Positions 34,216-44,628 of a stretch of DNA of 64,000 nt are shown one piece after another; the stretch's first letter is position 1; every line of letters begins with the position of its first letter. Below the pieces are notes generated by a model, which saw nothing but the letters and a program-made list of their open reading frames with translations, had not been told where the DNA came from and searched no databases. The translations under genes were made by a program, and so were the position numbers. The DNA comes from Mesostigma viride (Eukaryota > Streptophyta > Mesostigmatophyceae > Mesostigmatales > Mesostigmataceae), in assembly GCA_009746045.1 (NCBI GenBank), contig RPFO01000206.1:24748-88747 (forward strand). The letters are read 5' to 3'.

Positions 34216-34289
34216 TATGTTGCACGCTGGGATCTAAAACTGAAAAATTTAAACTCACATCAATAAGGCTAGTCTGAGTCTGAGTCATC

Positions 34290-35850
34290 AATTATGTGGG
34301 GAGGGCGGCGCTTGTGGCGCGGGGTCGCCTTCGCTTGCTTGCTAGCCGTGCCCCGGTGTGCGACCTGCTTCGATCCGAACGCACTCTACTATCTCCGCCT
34401 AACCTCGCGCAGTCGAGTCGGGTACAGGCCCCTGGCTTTCCTGCCAGCCCCTGGCTTTCCTCCGGCGCCATGCTTGGCTGCACCCGCCCCGAACTCCAGC
34501 ACGCCGTCCTCAACTCCCTTCTTCAGCGCTCTGACGGCGAGATCTGGGCTCCATCCATCTGCGCATCCACCCTCCGTTCCATCCTCACGGAAGCCTTTCA
34601 GCAGCACGTGACCCCCCTTGCTGCCGACATTTCAGCAATCGGCGGCACGCTGACTGCTGAACTTCCTCACATTTCCACCGCCGCCGCCTCCACCTCCACC
34701 GCCGTTTCCGCCTTCACTGCCGACATCAAAGCCCAGCTCCTCGACCTCGACCAACGCCTTGAAGCCACCGCCACCGCCCTTGAGAGCTTGCATGACACCG
34801 CCGGCCTCACCGCCCAAGCGGTGCAGGAAATCGCTGCCCAGCCGGCACCTGCTGGCCCGGCCAGTGATGTTCCCTCCACCTGGGCGGACTTGCTTAAGCA
34901 GCACACCACCTCCACCACCTCCACCATCTCGGCACAACTCAAGCAACAAGCCCTCGACCTTCGCGAGGAAACCGACATCGCCCGGCGCAGCCACAATGTC
35001 ATCGTCAAGCACTTCGACCAGCCGGCAGGTGAGACCTCCACGACCCTTCTTGAGGCATTTAAGCGCGACATTCTTGCCCCCATGCTACTCACTGGTGAGC
35101 TGGACATGTCGGCTGTCCGCCTCCCCCGCGCGCGGGGGAAGGCTGGCCCGGCACCCGTGCTCCTCACCTTTAAGTACATGGCGGACAAGCTGTCGTTCCT
35201 TAAATGCCGCAAGAAGCTCTCGAGGACTCGCTTCACGCTGGACGACGACTTGACCCTGGCCCAGCAACAGCGGCGACGCGAGCTATGGCCGACCTACCTT
35301 CAGCTCCGGCACAGCGCAGGGGGAAAGCCGGTATACTGGAGGGGGCGGTCATCCACGTTGACCACAAGCCCTGGCAGCCCCCTCCTGCCACCCCAGACTA
35401 GGGAATTCATACCAGTAGTGTAGATTAGTCAGGCTTAGCCTAGCATGTGGCCCACGCGCATGTGCGCCCATAATGGCCCCCATGGATGTTGTCTACAGAA
35501 TTTAGCCAAGCCCTGCCTATAACGGGACCCCCATGGATGTTGCATTAAGAATTGAGCCATGCTATGCCATGCAGAGAGATGCTCTCTGTCGAGAAGCCAT
35601 GTCCTAGCTCTTGTATAGCCATGATGATCTTCCTCCCTCACAGGCATGCTCCCCCCTTACCCGGGCATAGCGTGATAGACCATGAGGGTGCAGGTGCCCT
35701 GGTGCACCTAGAGCAGGGGTAGCTTACATTCCCACCCTTGCATGAAGTAGCCTAGAATGTATGATAGGCCATATGCCCCTTCTCTGGGCTATGTGCTACA
35801 TATACTCCCAACGGAGTTATGTTACAATTCAATTCAATTCAATTCAAATC
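34290..35850 (+). mobile_element. ORF1-only LINE (nearly intact)
   Basis: A complete ORF1 is followed directly by about 400 bp of 3' UTR, the family hairpin (ACTCCCAACGGAGT, 35806-35819) and a tail of AATTC repeats (35826-35850). There is no ORF2 between them. The layout repeats at 2067-2746 and 39141-39676. Such copies resemble the ORF1-only half-LINEs known in other genomes and would need an ORF2 protein in trans. Confidence 0.75.
34470..35423 (+). CDS. LINE ORF1 protein (intact frame)
   Basis: From ATG 34470 (MLGCTRPELQHAVLNSLL) the frame gives 317 residues. An in-frame ATG at 34296 would add 58. I prefer 34470 because the same N-terminal pattern is seen in the fragment at 45138-45180. 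Residues 30-140 are Ala/Thr/Ser-rich with heptad-like Leu and Ile (a possible coiled coil for trimerisation). Around residues 175-275 lies the conserved part: HNVIVKHFDQPAGETSTTLL, LTGELDMSAVRL, KLSFLKCRKKL, FTLDDDLTLAQQQRRRELWP. This resembles the RNA-binding and C-terminal domains of L1-type ORF1p. The product would coat LINE RNA. The intact frame suggests recent activity or selection. Confidence 0.7.
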   Translation: MLGCTRPELQHAVLNSLLQRSDGEIWAPSICASTLRSILTEAFQQHVTPLAADISAIGGTLTAELPHISTAAASTSTAVSAFTADIKAQLLDLDQRLEATATALESLHDTAGLTAQAVQEIAAQPAPAGPASDVPSTWADLLKQHTTSTTSTISAQLKQQALDLREETDIARRSHNVIVKHFDQPAGETSTTLLEAFKRDILAPMLLTGELDMSAVRLPRARGKAGPAPVLLTFKYMADKLSFLKCRKKLSRTRFTLDDDLTLAQQQRRRELWPTYLQLRHSAGGKPVYWRGRSSTLTTSPGSPLLPPQTREFIPVV

Positions 35851-36089
35851 CGAAAGGCTTGCATCACTCCCCGGACAGGAGAACTTTTGCGGATGACTGT
35901 AGGTGTAAGTTGGCGATGCCATGGTAACCGGAGACGTCCGTCCTATAGTCAGCAAAATTGGTGCGAGAGGTCCCCAGTTCGATTCCGGTCGGATTCATTT
36001 GCAGATCGCGTTTTTCCGCGTTTTCCGCGGCCCGGCACTGAACGCAAATGGTTTTCACCTTTGCGGAGTGCCTGATCAGAATATTGCAG
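35851..36089 (+). mobile_element. tRNA-derived SINE-like element
   Basis: A B-box-like AGTTCGATTCCGG (35970-35982) is preceded about 35 bp upstream by an A-box-like TATAGTCAGC. The 3' part GAACGCAAATGGTTTTCACC (36038-36057) is shared with the copy inside the gypsy pol. It lies between two LINE 3' parts. Confidence 0.6.
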
Positions 36090-36420
36090 CTTCATATTGA
36101 TGATCTACGTTCAGATGTTGCTGGACGACCTAGTGGTCCCAGCCCAGTTTGAGCACCGCATTCACTCTCTCTCCCGTCTTTGGACTGCCATGCAGGACAA
36201 GACGCGGTGGAAGAAGATTGTCAAGGCGCACACGCCCGACCCTGTGGGCAAGCCACCTCCCCCCAAGCGGAGGAGGCGTTTTGATGAGTAGTGTAGGTAG
36301 GATTTTCTAGATAGAGTTAGGACAGTTCGATCACGCGGCTTCCTCCAACCCATCCATCATGAAATATGTGCTACATGACCTCCCCACGGAGGCATACATT
36401 ATAATTTAATTTAATTTAAT
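36090..36420 (+). mobile_element. LINE 3' end with ORF2 C-terminus
   Basis: 36097-36291 encodes YVQMLLDDLVVPAQFEHRIH, SLSRLWTAMQDKTRW, AHTPDPVGKP and KRRRRFDE stop. The 3' UTR with hairpin core CCTCCCCACGGAGG (36379-36392) and an AATTT tail follow. This is the cleanest example of the ORF2 C-terminus in the window. Confidence 0.85.
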
Positions 36421-36454
36421 ATTGATGATGACATTTTGGGGAATTTTTTTTGGA

Positions 36455-36574
36455 CATTATGCAATTAAATTAAAAACTAAATTAGAACATATCTCCGTGG
36501 AGAGCATATGTAACACATATCCCTTCCCCTGTAACACATAGCCCCAAAACGGAGGCCCTGGCCCTCGGCACGGC
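36455..36574 (-). mobile_element. LINE 3'-end remnant
   Basis: An AT-rich tail followed by ATCTCCGTGGAGAGCATATG on the minus-strand pattern. No coding part. Weak. Confidence 0.35.
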
Positions 36575-36639
36575 AGGGCCCCCACCCACACTCCGCCTCT
36601 TAGACGACGCCGATCGAGGTCCCCTACCCTACTTCAGGC

Positions 36640-38830
36640 CGCTTCAAGCTGCTCGGCAGTTGGCTACCCGACTGCGAGGACGACCTGACGACACGGATCG
36701 GCATGGCGTGGGCGCACCTCCATGACCACCGCCGCTGGTGGAGCAACCCCGCCCTACCCCGGATCGTCAAGCGTGACGTCTTCAAGGTCGTCATTCTGAC
36801 GATCCTGACCTACGGCGCCGAGACCTGGACACTGACGCAGGAGCTGGAGCAACGATCGACTCGACGGCACCGTCGCCAAGATGCTGCGCAAGGCCCTTAA
36901 CCCCTAAATGGTCTGAGATCCTGCCGATAAATCGGCTGGATCTTCACAATTTTGCAAACCAGATGCCATCCAACCTACCCACATCCAATGGCTGTCCTTG
37001 GGGGCCAAGCATGTTCATGAGTTGCCCTTCGGGTTGGTATATCACAACCTCACATATATGCAGGGTAGGCCATGTTTAAATGCCGTCAAAGTCAGGGGGG
37101 TCAAGACGCGCGTTTTCATTTTTGGTAGAATGTGCATTTTGAATTATGTTATAAGACCTAGGCACCTACCACTTCAGGGATGATAAACAATTAGTTGCTG
37201 AACAGTTTGAGCCATTGGGGTCATCATTTGGGTGGGTATACCAGCAGTTACACCCAGTACAGCCCATAGGGGTACCGTTGGTAAAAAGCAACCAAGGGAG
37301 TAGGGGTGGGCATACTACCTCCTAATATGGCCACCAACCATGCCAAACAATACATTTCCCTTCCACAATGATGGGGAAACATAACTGCATCATCACACTG
37401 CCCTTACATGGCACCTATGTGCAGGTGCCACCGTGTCCATGCACGTAGGTAACGTGGTACGGACACCCTACGCAAGGCATGCATTCTAGGAGGCAGCCAC
37501 CAACAAACTAGTGGTGTTGAGCCTATTTCAGCCTGCCCTAGCAAGGATAAACTAGGCCTAAGCTGCTATAGCTTGCCAGGTGATGGCCAGCACACCTGGT
37601 GGCACATGCTGTCAATGGGAAGCTTTTACTCACCAGTTACGTGCTTGATGATGCCACAGAGACCAGCCAACTGCCTCACACTCATGCAATATGTGTATGG
37701 GAAATGAATAACAAACATATATGGAGGTATTCAAACCCATACAGCCTCTCAAACTTATCACCATCACCCTGTGGCAGGTCAACTGACTGAGGGAAGCATC
37801 TAAGAAGGGTGTTTTAGAAAGGGGCCAGGCCAGGGTCAAGAAAGAGCATGAATAGTGCAAAAAGAATGTGCTACACAAGCTAGAACGTATATATAAACGT
37901 CAAACATCGATAGGAAAACGATGCTTAAGCTTTACCAGGCATGGATGGCGTTACCTTGGCCCAGGCGGTGGCCGCAAAATGGCGCATTTCGGCACACCAA
38001 AGTTGTGCAGCATGGTCGCTGGATTCGGCGATTTCTGGCCACCCTTGCACGTTTACGACTACTATGTATCATAAAAAGTACAAAGAAACCAATATATACT
38101 TTGAAATACGCCGGAAAGGTATTGCTGTCAACGTTTCTATCGTCCGGCCTGATCGCAGTTTTTTCCAGCAAGAACGCTGCCGACACCTATCAAATGGCAT
38201 TCCCGCGAACCAAAAATTGGCCTGTATGATCTTTAGGACGTTTAAAATCAATATCCTAAGTTTGGCCAGAAAATTCGAACGCAAACGTAAATGCCATGCG
38301 TGGGCGCAAGCCGCCATGGCCAGGTCGTCGTTTTCCGGAATGCACGTTGTACGTGAAAAAGTACCCTGACCCCTTGTACTTTGACCGGCCAGAACACCTC
38401 TATAACTTTGTCAAAAGTATGCAAACCCTAGTACCATGCTGTGAAGAATTTTATAAACTTTCGATCTTCTCAGCTAAACTTTTCCTAATTCTCAATAGAT
38501 TTCGCGGCATCTGGTCCCCCGAGAAGGGGCCGATGCATCGGCTGGAACTCGATTTTTGGCGGAAAATCGGCAGCAAGACCATTTAGGGGTTAACGTCCCC
38601 TTTGGTTTGCACATTAGTAATGAGGATTTGTACGCTGATTTGCCCTATGTTTCCCCTATTATTAGGCACAGGCGCCTGGGCCTAGCCGGGCACCTGGCCC
38701 GCACAGATCAGGTAGACACATCAGATAGACTAGCTGGCACCCAACCCGCCCATGCAGCCTGGGCGATATGTCCTCACCTGGCGTGCCCCAGGCCGCGCGC
38801 GGCAGGGTCGCCACCCGTGGACTTTTCGTG
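36640..38830 (+). pseudogene. LINE ORF2 C-terminal half, interrupted
   Basis: Left piece: FKLLGSWLPDCEDDLTTRIG, MAWAHLHDHRRWWSN, VILTILTYGAETWTLTQELE, KMLRKAL. Right piece: NVPFGLHISNEDLYADLPYV, SPIIRHRRLGLAGHLARTDQ. Across the insertion the codons read KALNVPF when one TTAA is counted. A frameshift is present near 36850. It matches the thumb and C-terminal segments of the 21195-22893 copy. Confidence 0.82.
36901..38589. mobile_element. piggyBac-like element with TTAA target duplication (1.69 kb)
   Basis: TTAA flanks lie at 36897-36900 and 38590-38593. The ends are CCCCTAAATGGTCT and, on the other side, AGACCATTTAGGGG (14-bp inverted repeats with one interposed difference). Removal restores the LINE frame, which proves the boundaries. 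No transposase frame is recognisable; the open frames at 37921-38369 look unrelated. Non-autonomous. Confidence 0.9.
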
Positions 38831-39140
38831 ATAGACTCGGCATGGCTACACTAGACGCGACGGGCTCACGCCCGGGCAGCCTCCTGGTTTGTCTGTAATA
38901 TGGAGGCAGATGGTACGCAAGGATAGATGGCAAGTAGTCATGAAGGAGACCACCCCCAAGCCTGTGGGGGCTCCACGTGTGACCGCGTATGGCATCAGCA
39001 TAGCGATTCGGGCCGCGGTGCCCACACCCCTGTAACTAGCTAGGACCTAGATAGCTTACACCATCCATTCCATCCCATGTTCCCCTCCCACTGAGGACTT
39101 ATCCTCACGTGACGCAGTCACGTGTCTATTTATTAATTAA

Positions 39141-39676
39141 TTAGTATCCCTGCGAAGGGGAATATGGTTTTTACAGGCGACAACCTGCCGGCAGGTGGGG
39201 GACGTGAACAGCCACCTACTCTGGTGCACCTGCACCACCATGATGTTTCATACCCAAAAGGCCTGGCATGGGGTGGAAGATGATTGTGGCTAGGCAATAG
39301 CTAGCTAGGTGTAGGAGGTCGATCCCCGGCAAGCCACTTGCGACGCTTGGGGAACTCCAGCTTATCCGCGCCTTGGTGCCAAAGGTGAGGAGAAGCAGGG
39401 GCGGTCCAGCCTTACTCCCGCGAGCGGGGAAGGCGGGTCATGCACCCCCCGCGGCTTGACCTCACCATTGAGAGCCATGGGGGCAAGGACGGTGTTCTCA
39501 AACGCCTTGGCAAGGAACCCGGAGTTCTCACCTTCAAGCAGGGCGAAGTGCTTGATGATGACGTTGCGCAGCGGCGCTTATCGAGCTCGGCCTCCTCACG
39601 GAGGTCGAGCGTCTGTTGCTTGAGCTGGGCGGCGATGGCGGATGGAGGTGGCGGTGGTGGTGTGGTTCAGCAGCAT
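39141..39676 (-). mobile_element. ORF1-only LINE fragment
   Basis: Minus strand: 39320-39676 encodes ORF1 pieces in changing frames (NVIIKHFALLEGEN, FLAKAFENTVLAPMALNGEV). These match VIVKHFDQPAGETS and LEAFKRDILAPMLLTGEL of the intact ORF1. A short 3' UTR and an ATTAATTAATA tail at 39128-39143 follow directly, with no ORF2. The tail of another LINE cuts its 5' part at 39677. Confidence 0.65.
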
Positions 39677-40745
39677 TAAATTAAATAAAATTAAATTAAA
39701 TTAAAGTATAACATAACTCCGTTGGGAGATCATGTAGCACATATTCCCTTGCTGCAGATGGATGGGGGTGGGCGAAGCCGCGAAACCGAATTAACTAATC
39801 TAACTCTAAGCTTATCTAATCTAGAAAACCCGGTTAACTACTCTACTCAGCAAAGCGCCCCTTCCTCTTGGGGGGGGGGGGGCTTGCCCACAGCGGGGGC
39901 TGGCGTGTGGGCCTGGACAATCGTCTTCCACCTCTTTTTGTTCTGCATAGCAGTCCAAGCAAGAGAGAGGGAGTGAATGCGATGTTCAAAAGGGCCGGGC
40001 TGGGACCGTACTAGTTAGGTCAGCCAGCATGCAAGTGCAGCTGCATGTGGATAGGTCATGGCATGTTTACCCATCTTTCTAGGGATGTCCTTGGGGCCAG
40101 GCCAGGTCAGGACATGCCGCCCTGGCTGGCCAAGCCGCTGGGGGCCGGCCAGACCGAGGTCGGTGTCTACCTTCATGACTGGTGCGAGCAAGATGTCCTA
40201 CGAATGCTATCCCACGCTGTCTAATCTCGTCCGAAGTGCGAGGCATACCCTGGTACAAAGATTCTAAAGACCGATGTGTGGAAACCCCTACGTTCAGGGC
40301 CTGGCTGAGAATCCTGGTTACCGTGCCGTTCAGCCGTGTGGCCGGCCAGCGTGTCCGTGAGCGTCCATGCCTCGGCGCCATAGGTGCTAGCACCGTGAGC
40401 CAGACCAGGACCTTGAAGAGCATTCGCTTGCAGTGCTCCGGTCGGCGCACAGGTCTTTCGAGCGTCAGTAGGTGAACATTGAGCGAACGATGCCTAGCCC
40501 AGGCCAGGCCGATGCAGATGTCCACGTCGTCGGCGGTGTCGGGGAGCATGCTCCCCAACAGTTTGAAGCGATCACGGAACGGGACCTCCGTCCCGTCAAG
40601 CAGCCGCGGCAGCGGCGGGCGACTGGTAGCGCCTCAATCACCATCGCCTCAGTTTTGACACTAATCTCCAACCCCGCCGCCCACGCGCCTCCAAGCCCAG
40701 ACAGTCCAGCCAGGTCTGAATGACAGTGCTCGGGGCGCTCGATGA
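39677..40745 (-). mobile_element. LINE with ORF2 remnant, cut by element C
   Basis: Minus strand: tail (39678-39706), hairpin (39718-39731), C-terminal region (39840-40000) and thumb region. The order resembles 661-1700. Upstream coding sequence stops at 40745 where the CACTA terminus begins. Confidence 0.82.
39840..40745 (-). pseudogene. LINE ORF2 C-terminal half
   Basis: The frame at 40079-40558 reads GSMLPDTADDVDICIGLAWA, then after changes SLESLYQGMPRTSDEIRQRG and AFVGHLARTSH. 40465-40720 adds GLEISVKTEAMVIEALPVA, the segment just after the YADD box. Multiple frameshifts. RT motifs A-C are missing because element C interrupts the copy. Confidence 0.8.
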
Positions 40746-40757
40746 CACTAGGAACTC

Positions 40758-41095
40758 GGCTTTGAGAATGGGTGAGAAATGGTGAGAAAAAGGGTGAGAA
40801 AGGTGAGAAAAAGGGTGAGAAATGGGTGAGAATGGGTGAGAAAGGTGAGAAAAAAGGGTGAGAATGGGGTGAGAATGGGTGAGAAAACACGTTTCTCACC
40901 CGGGTGAGATTGCCCCAAAAAGGTGAAAAAAGGGGAAAAACGTGAGAAAAATCTCAAAAAACAGGACGTGAGATAAGTGAGAAAAACGGGAGGTGTGAAA
41001 CGTGAGAAAATCAGGACGTGAGAAAAGTGAGAAAAGTGAGAAAAACAGGACGTGAGAAAAGTGAGAAAAGTGAGAAAACACAGCGCTGAAAAACA
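40758..41095. repeat. Left subterminal repeats of element C
   Basis: Many copies of GGGTGAGAAA and GTGAGAAAAGTGAGAAAA in one orientation. Confidence 0.9.
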
Positions 41096-41954
41096 CACCC
41101 ATAATGCAATATGCTGGCAGCAGACACATGCATGCAGTGCCAGTAACAACCGCTGTTCAAAACAGCACGAACAATAATGATTTTTTCATTAAATGTTTGA
41201 ATAATTTTAATGTTTACAGCTGCAAGAACCCGTTGATTCAACTATTCAACACTGTTATGGCGTTATGTACATCTTCGGCATTCAAATATGCCTTTTCAAC
41301 ACAGTCTGTTATGGCGTTATGACATCTTCGGCATTCAATGCCTGTTCAACACAGTCTGTTATGGCGTTATGACATCTTTCGCATTCAATGCCTATCATCA
41401 AATACTATATGGTAGCTAGCTAACAAAGCGGGCCGGTCGACAGGGCGTCACATGCTGACTTGAAAGTGGAACCGCTTGCATTTTACTCTCGTGGTCCCTG
41501 CAAGAAATAAAGCAAACCGACACAATATACGCAAGAGGAAAAGAAATCAGATCCTTGACATAGATGTAAGCGTTCTACAAGGATCTTGAGCTCAGCAAAT
41601 GTGTATGGCAAATCATAATTCCATCAACATACAATTCTACACATCCATGCATGCAAGAGGCCGGGGGAAAAAAAACAGGCCCTTGCAGATAAACATCTAT
41701 ACCTTCAAATGCCAAAATAATGACACCTATAATTCCCCCTAAAATGAAAGCAGTGCAAGAGACAAAAAAGACATCAGATCCTTGACATAGACATCACCAT
41801 TCTACAAGGAAGAGCTCACCAGCACCTAACGGTCCATGCAGCAAATGTGTAGAACCCAACACTCACTCTTATGGCAAAGCAGCCCCATGTGGCAAGGCAG
41901 CACCATACACATGAATCACACCATGCGCCAGATGTCACACGAGCAAGGCACAAC
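41096..41954. other. Unassigned interior of element C
   Basis: Contains short duplications (CAGTCTGTTATGGCGTTATG at about 41303 and 41352; GATCCTTGACATAGA at about 41550 and 41779). No coding signal. Confidence 0.4.
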
Positions 41955-42095
41955 GTTGTCGTCGGATCAGAAAGCAACAAACGTGAAAACGCTAGCGGCC
42001 CAAATCTGAGATTCCGCGGAACACAGAAAATAAGAAAGCTCAGAAGCTACCAGCAAGGGATCGAACATATGACCTTTGGCATGATTTCGCGGCTG
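41955..42095 (-). mobile_element. SINE-like copy in element C
   Basis: Minus strand: GTTCGATCCCTTGCTGGTAG, then TTCCGCGGAATCTCAGATTT and the same downstream words as 9571-9660, with about 85-90% identity by eye. Confidence 0.65.
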
Positions 42096-42303
42096 TGTGA
42101 GTCTCCTGATCCGAAGGCATCTCACTTAATTAACGTTTCGAAACAGCCAAACTGCGGAAAATCTCTTACCGGAGAGAGTTGCCAATATCAAGGAGACAAC
42201 CAGCGCAGGCCAGAAATCGGGAGAATCCGGACCATGGTAGCTCGAGCCTGCCGTTATCTTGTCCGCGTTTTCGAGTCGTGCAGGATTATGAATATGAATG
42301 GAG

Positions 42304-42410
42304 ATGGAAATGTGTAGCCTTGTGCATTGAAATTACGGCTGGCTGACGTGAAGAGCGACTACATGACCTACACGGTGGGGCCGGAAACGGCTTGCTTGAT
42401 TGTGTTTCAT
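42304..42410 (+). repeat. Left arm of an inverted duplication in element C
   Basis: It matches the reverse complement of about 43135-43258 with scattered differences (GGGGCCGGAAACGGCTTGCT versus GGGGCCGGAAACAGCTTGCT). The spacer is about 725 bp. Confidence 0.8.
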
Positions 42411-42630
42411 CGTGGGCAACGAGTCCAACAACTACTTTCTCTGGGCGGCAAACTGCGGCAAATTGAACGCAAACCTCATCATGAAATCTTGACCGTCGAA
42501 ATGTAACAATCCGACGACTTATGCAGTATGCCGCGTAATTTTCTGTTGCGGGAGAGCCGTTGGGCCGGTTCCCGACGCGGGCGACCAGTGGTTTGCGTTA
42601 AGTTAACTTAGCTGAAGTTCCCCAAGCCGC

Positions 42631-42924
42631 ATGATGGCTCTCATCGACGGCCTCAGTCTATTGACGCGTCGGCCCGATTTTGGCGGCACCCAATTTGACC
42701 CCAACGGCACCTACCGACAAAGGGCATACGTACGTTTCACGCGCACCACGACCTTCGAGCTCTGCTATGGCGGTGGTGCCGTGGGGCCCGCATCAGACTG
42801 CGGGCCCTTATCTGCTTTGGCGGTGCTGCCGTTGGGCCCGCATCAGAATTCAGGCCCTTTATGCATGCGGGCCATTAATGCATGTTACTTTTTTAGTCTT
42901 CTGCATACAAATATGAAGCAATGA
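42631..42924 (+). other. Open frame of 97 codons in element C, status uncertain
   Basis: Starts MMALIDGLSLLTRRPDFGGT and continues VRFTRTTTFELCYGGGAVGP. The second half covers a local duplication (GGGCCCGCATCAGA at about 42785 and 42835), which lowers confidence. It could be an upstream exon of the element gene. Confidence 0.3.
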
Positions 42925-43256
42925 GGTCGTGTCCTCTGGATTTTTGCACTGCAAATGGCATTTGCACCGTGTGCAGTTCCTGGACGTTTGGAAACATGCA
43001 TGATGGCATGTGGCTAATGTAATGACTGACTAGCTAGACCGTTTCAGTGGTTTTTCATTTGCGGGTATTTCCTCGTAAATGGTGGGAAAGCGATCGCAGC
43101 AATGGTTCTCACCACTAGACACTCCCGGCCAGTGAAGCTCGAAAAACACGCCCTGATCAAGCAAGCTGTTTCCGGCCCCACTGTATAGGTCATCTTACAG
43201 TCGCTCTTTGCGTAAGCCAGCCATAATTTCAATGAACAAGGCTACACATTTGCATA

Positions 43257-43711
43257 CTCTTTGCTTGGTTATCGGTGTGCCTTTGTTTGGATGCAGGGGG
43301 GATCGCTGTGCTGACACAACGCGGCAAGGGATTTGCTGGTAGAAGATGCCCTTCCCAAGGCTGATTACAGCGACCCTGCGAATGGCGACGAGGCCTACTG
43401 GTGAGCCTTGTTTTTTGCAAATGCTACTTACGCCGTCTGCTTTGGTTATTTTAATTCAGTCCTATTGAAAGGCGCCTTGGGATTAGCCATGCAATCATGT
43501 TTTACTGTCACAAAGCCAGCCCTAGTAATTAATATCTAGTTTGTTTGGTTTTACCCATCCGGGTGCCATGATCTTGCCGCCAGTAAAAGCGTCCTGTGTT
43601 GTATCTGTTCTATTTTTTTTAATAACCAATACTTGCAATAATAATACTCTTTGCTGGGTTATCGGTGTGCGTTTGTTTGAATGCAGGCGAGATCGCTGTG
43701 CTGACACAACG
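43257..43711 (+). repeat. Duplicated 64-bp segment with intron-end look
   Basis: 43257-43320 and 43648-43711 are near-identical: GGTTATCGGTGTGC, TTTGTTTG(G/A)ATGCAG and GATCGCTGTGCTGACACAAC. Both copies look like a polypyrimidine-poor intron end plus the start of an exon, suggesting a tandem exon duplication in the gene. Confidence 0.75.
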
Positions 43712-43725
43712 TTCAACGTGCTTGC

Positions 43726-44628
43726 ATGGGCATCATTAAACCTGACGCCGCTTGTGCCGCAAGGCATTGTAGCGGCGTGTGGGGGCGTGAAGCGCTACGC
43801 GGATTCTTTCCACAAAGTCAGGATACACGGTTCAACTACCGCACGGAGGCTGCGGACCAATCCCAGGGAAAGCGGCACAAGAATGCGGGAGTTGCGGTGC
43901 ATGGCCCGGGCGGTGTAGACTTTGGTTTCATTACACACATTCTGAAGGCCAGGTTAGAGTACCCACGAGGGGGCTGGGAATGGCAGCTGTTGTTGAAGGT
44001 GGAGCTTTTTGATCGCCTTCATGTCGCTCACCTGCCCCACGAGAGGTTGGTGGTCATCAGCAGCGCACAGGCCCCCAGGTCGTCGTGCCTTGTGTTGCCA
44101 GGTGCAGTGAGCTCAGTTGGGTATGTCGTCGATGAATGCTATGCTCCCGAAATGGTGGTAATCCCTGCCAAACTGCCATGGAGCATGGCACATCAGGCGC
44201 AATCTGCCCTCAGTAACCATGTGTATCACAGCGTGGCAGCAGATTTCCCCACCATGCCGCAGTTTGAAGTGATTGAGGAGGGTGAGCCGATGCCACCGCC
44301 ACCGCCTAGTGGCAAGAAGAAAGGCAAGAAGAAGGGGTCCAAGAAGAAGAAGGTGGCAGCGGCAGACCTAGGTGATGGCGACGTGGTGCGCCGCGCTGGC
44401 AAGGCACCTGCTCGAGGGCGCAGCCGCAAGCGTGGTGCTCCCACAGATGCTGGACCTAGCCAGCCCACCGTTGTAATTGAGGAGGTCCCTATGGCAAAGA
44501 GGGCCAGTGGAAGGCAGCGTAAAGCTGTGAACTATTGCGACACTAGTGGGGATGACACTATGTCATCAGAAGATGATGTTGATGCAAGCAACCCCTCGGA
44601 CAGCAGTTCTGAAGAAGATGACTATTGA
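43726..44628 (+). CDS. Element C gene, 300-codon frame with basic-acidic tail
   Basis: The frame is open from ATG 43726 (MGIIKPDAACAARHCSG) to TGA 44626, and probably is the last exon of a longer gene. Residues 1-165 look globular (GGVDFGFITHILKARLEYPR, LFDRLHVAHLPHERLVVISS, VVDECYAPEMVVIPAKLPWS). Residues 185-235 are a proline run then lysine-rich (PPPPPSGKKKGKKKGSKKKK), a likely nuclear localisation signal. The tail holds RGRSRKRGAP, RASGRQRKAVNYCDTSGDD and an acidic end (DSSSEEDDY). Element B carries similar pieces in the same order. I do not recognise the globular family and see no DDE triad. It is likely a transposon-encoded DNA-binding or transposase-associated protein. An overlapping frame at 43541-43918 may be the true reading of the first part. 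Confidence 0.65.
   Translation: MGIIKPDAACAARHCSGVWGREALRGFFPQSQDTRFNYRTEAADQSQGKRHKNAGVAVHGPGGVDFGFITHILKARLEYPRGGWEWQLLLKVELFDRLHVAHLPHERLVVISSAQAPRSSCLVLPGAVSSVGYVVDECYAPEMVVIPAKLPWSMAHQAQSALSNHVYHSVAADFPTMPQFEVIEEGEPMPPPPPSGKKKGKKKGSKKKKVAAADLGDGDVVRRAGKAPARGRSRKRGAPTDAGPSQPTVVIEEVPMAKRASGRQRKAVNYCDTSGDDTMSSEDDVDASNPSDSSSEEDDY

Larger units (their letters stand above)
36575..39140 (+). mobile_element. LINE (ORF2 C-terminal half) split by a piggyBac-like element
   Basis: Coding pieces at 36640-36900 and 38594-38720 join exactly when 36901-38593 is removed. The 3' UTR runs to about 39120, where a TTAATTAA-type tail lies at 39129-39143. The 5' part including RT motifs A-C is missing. Confidence 0.82.
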
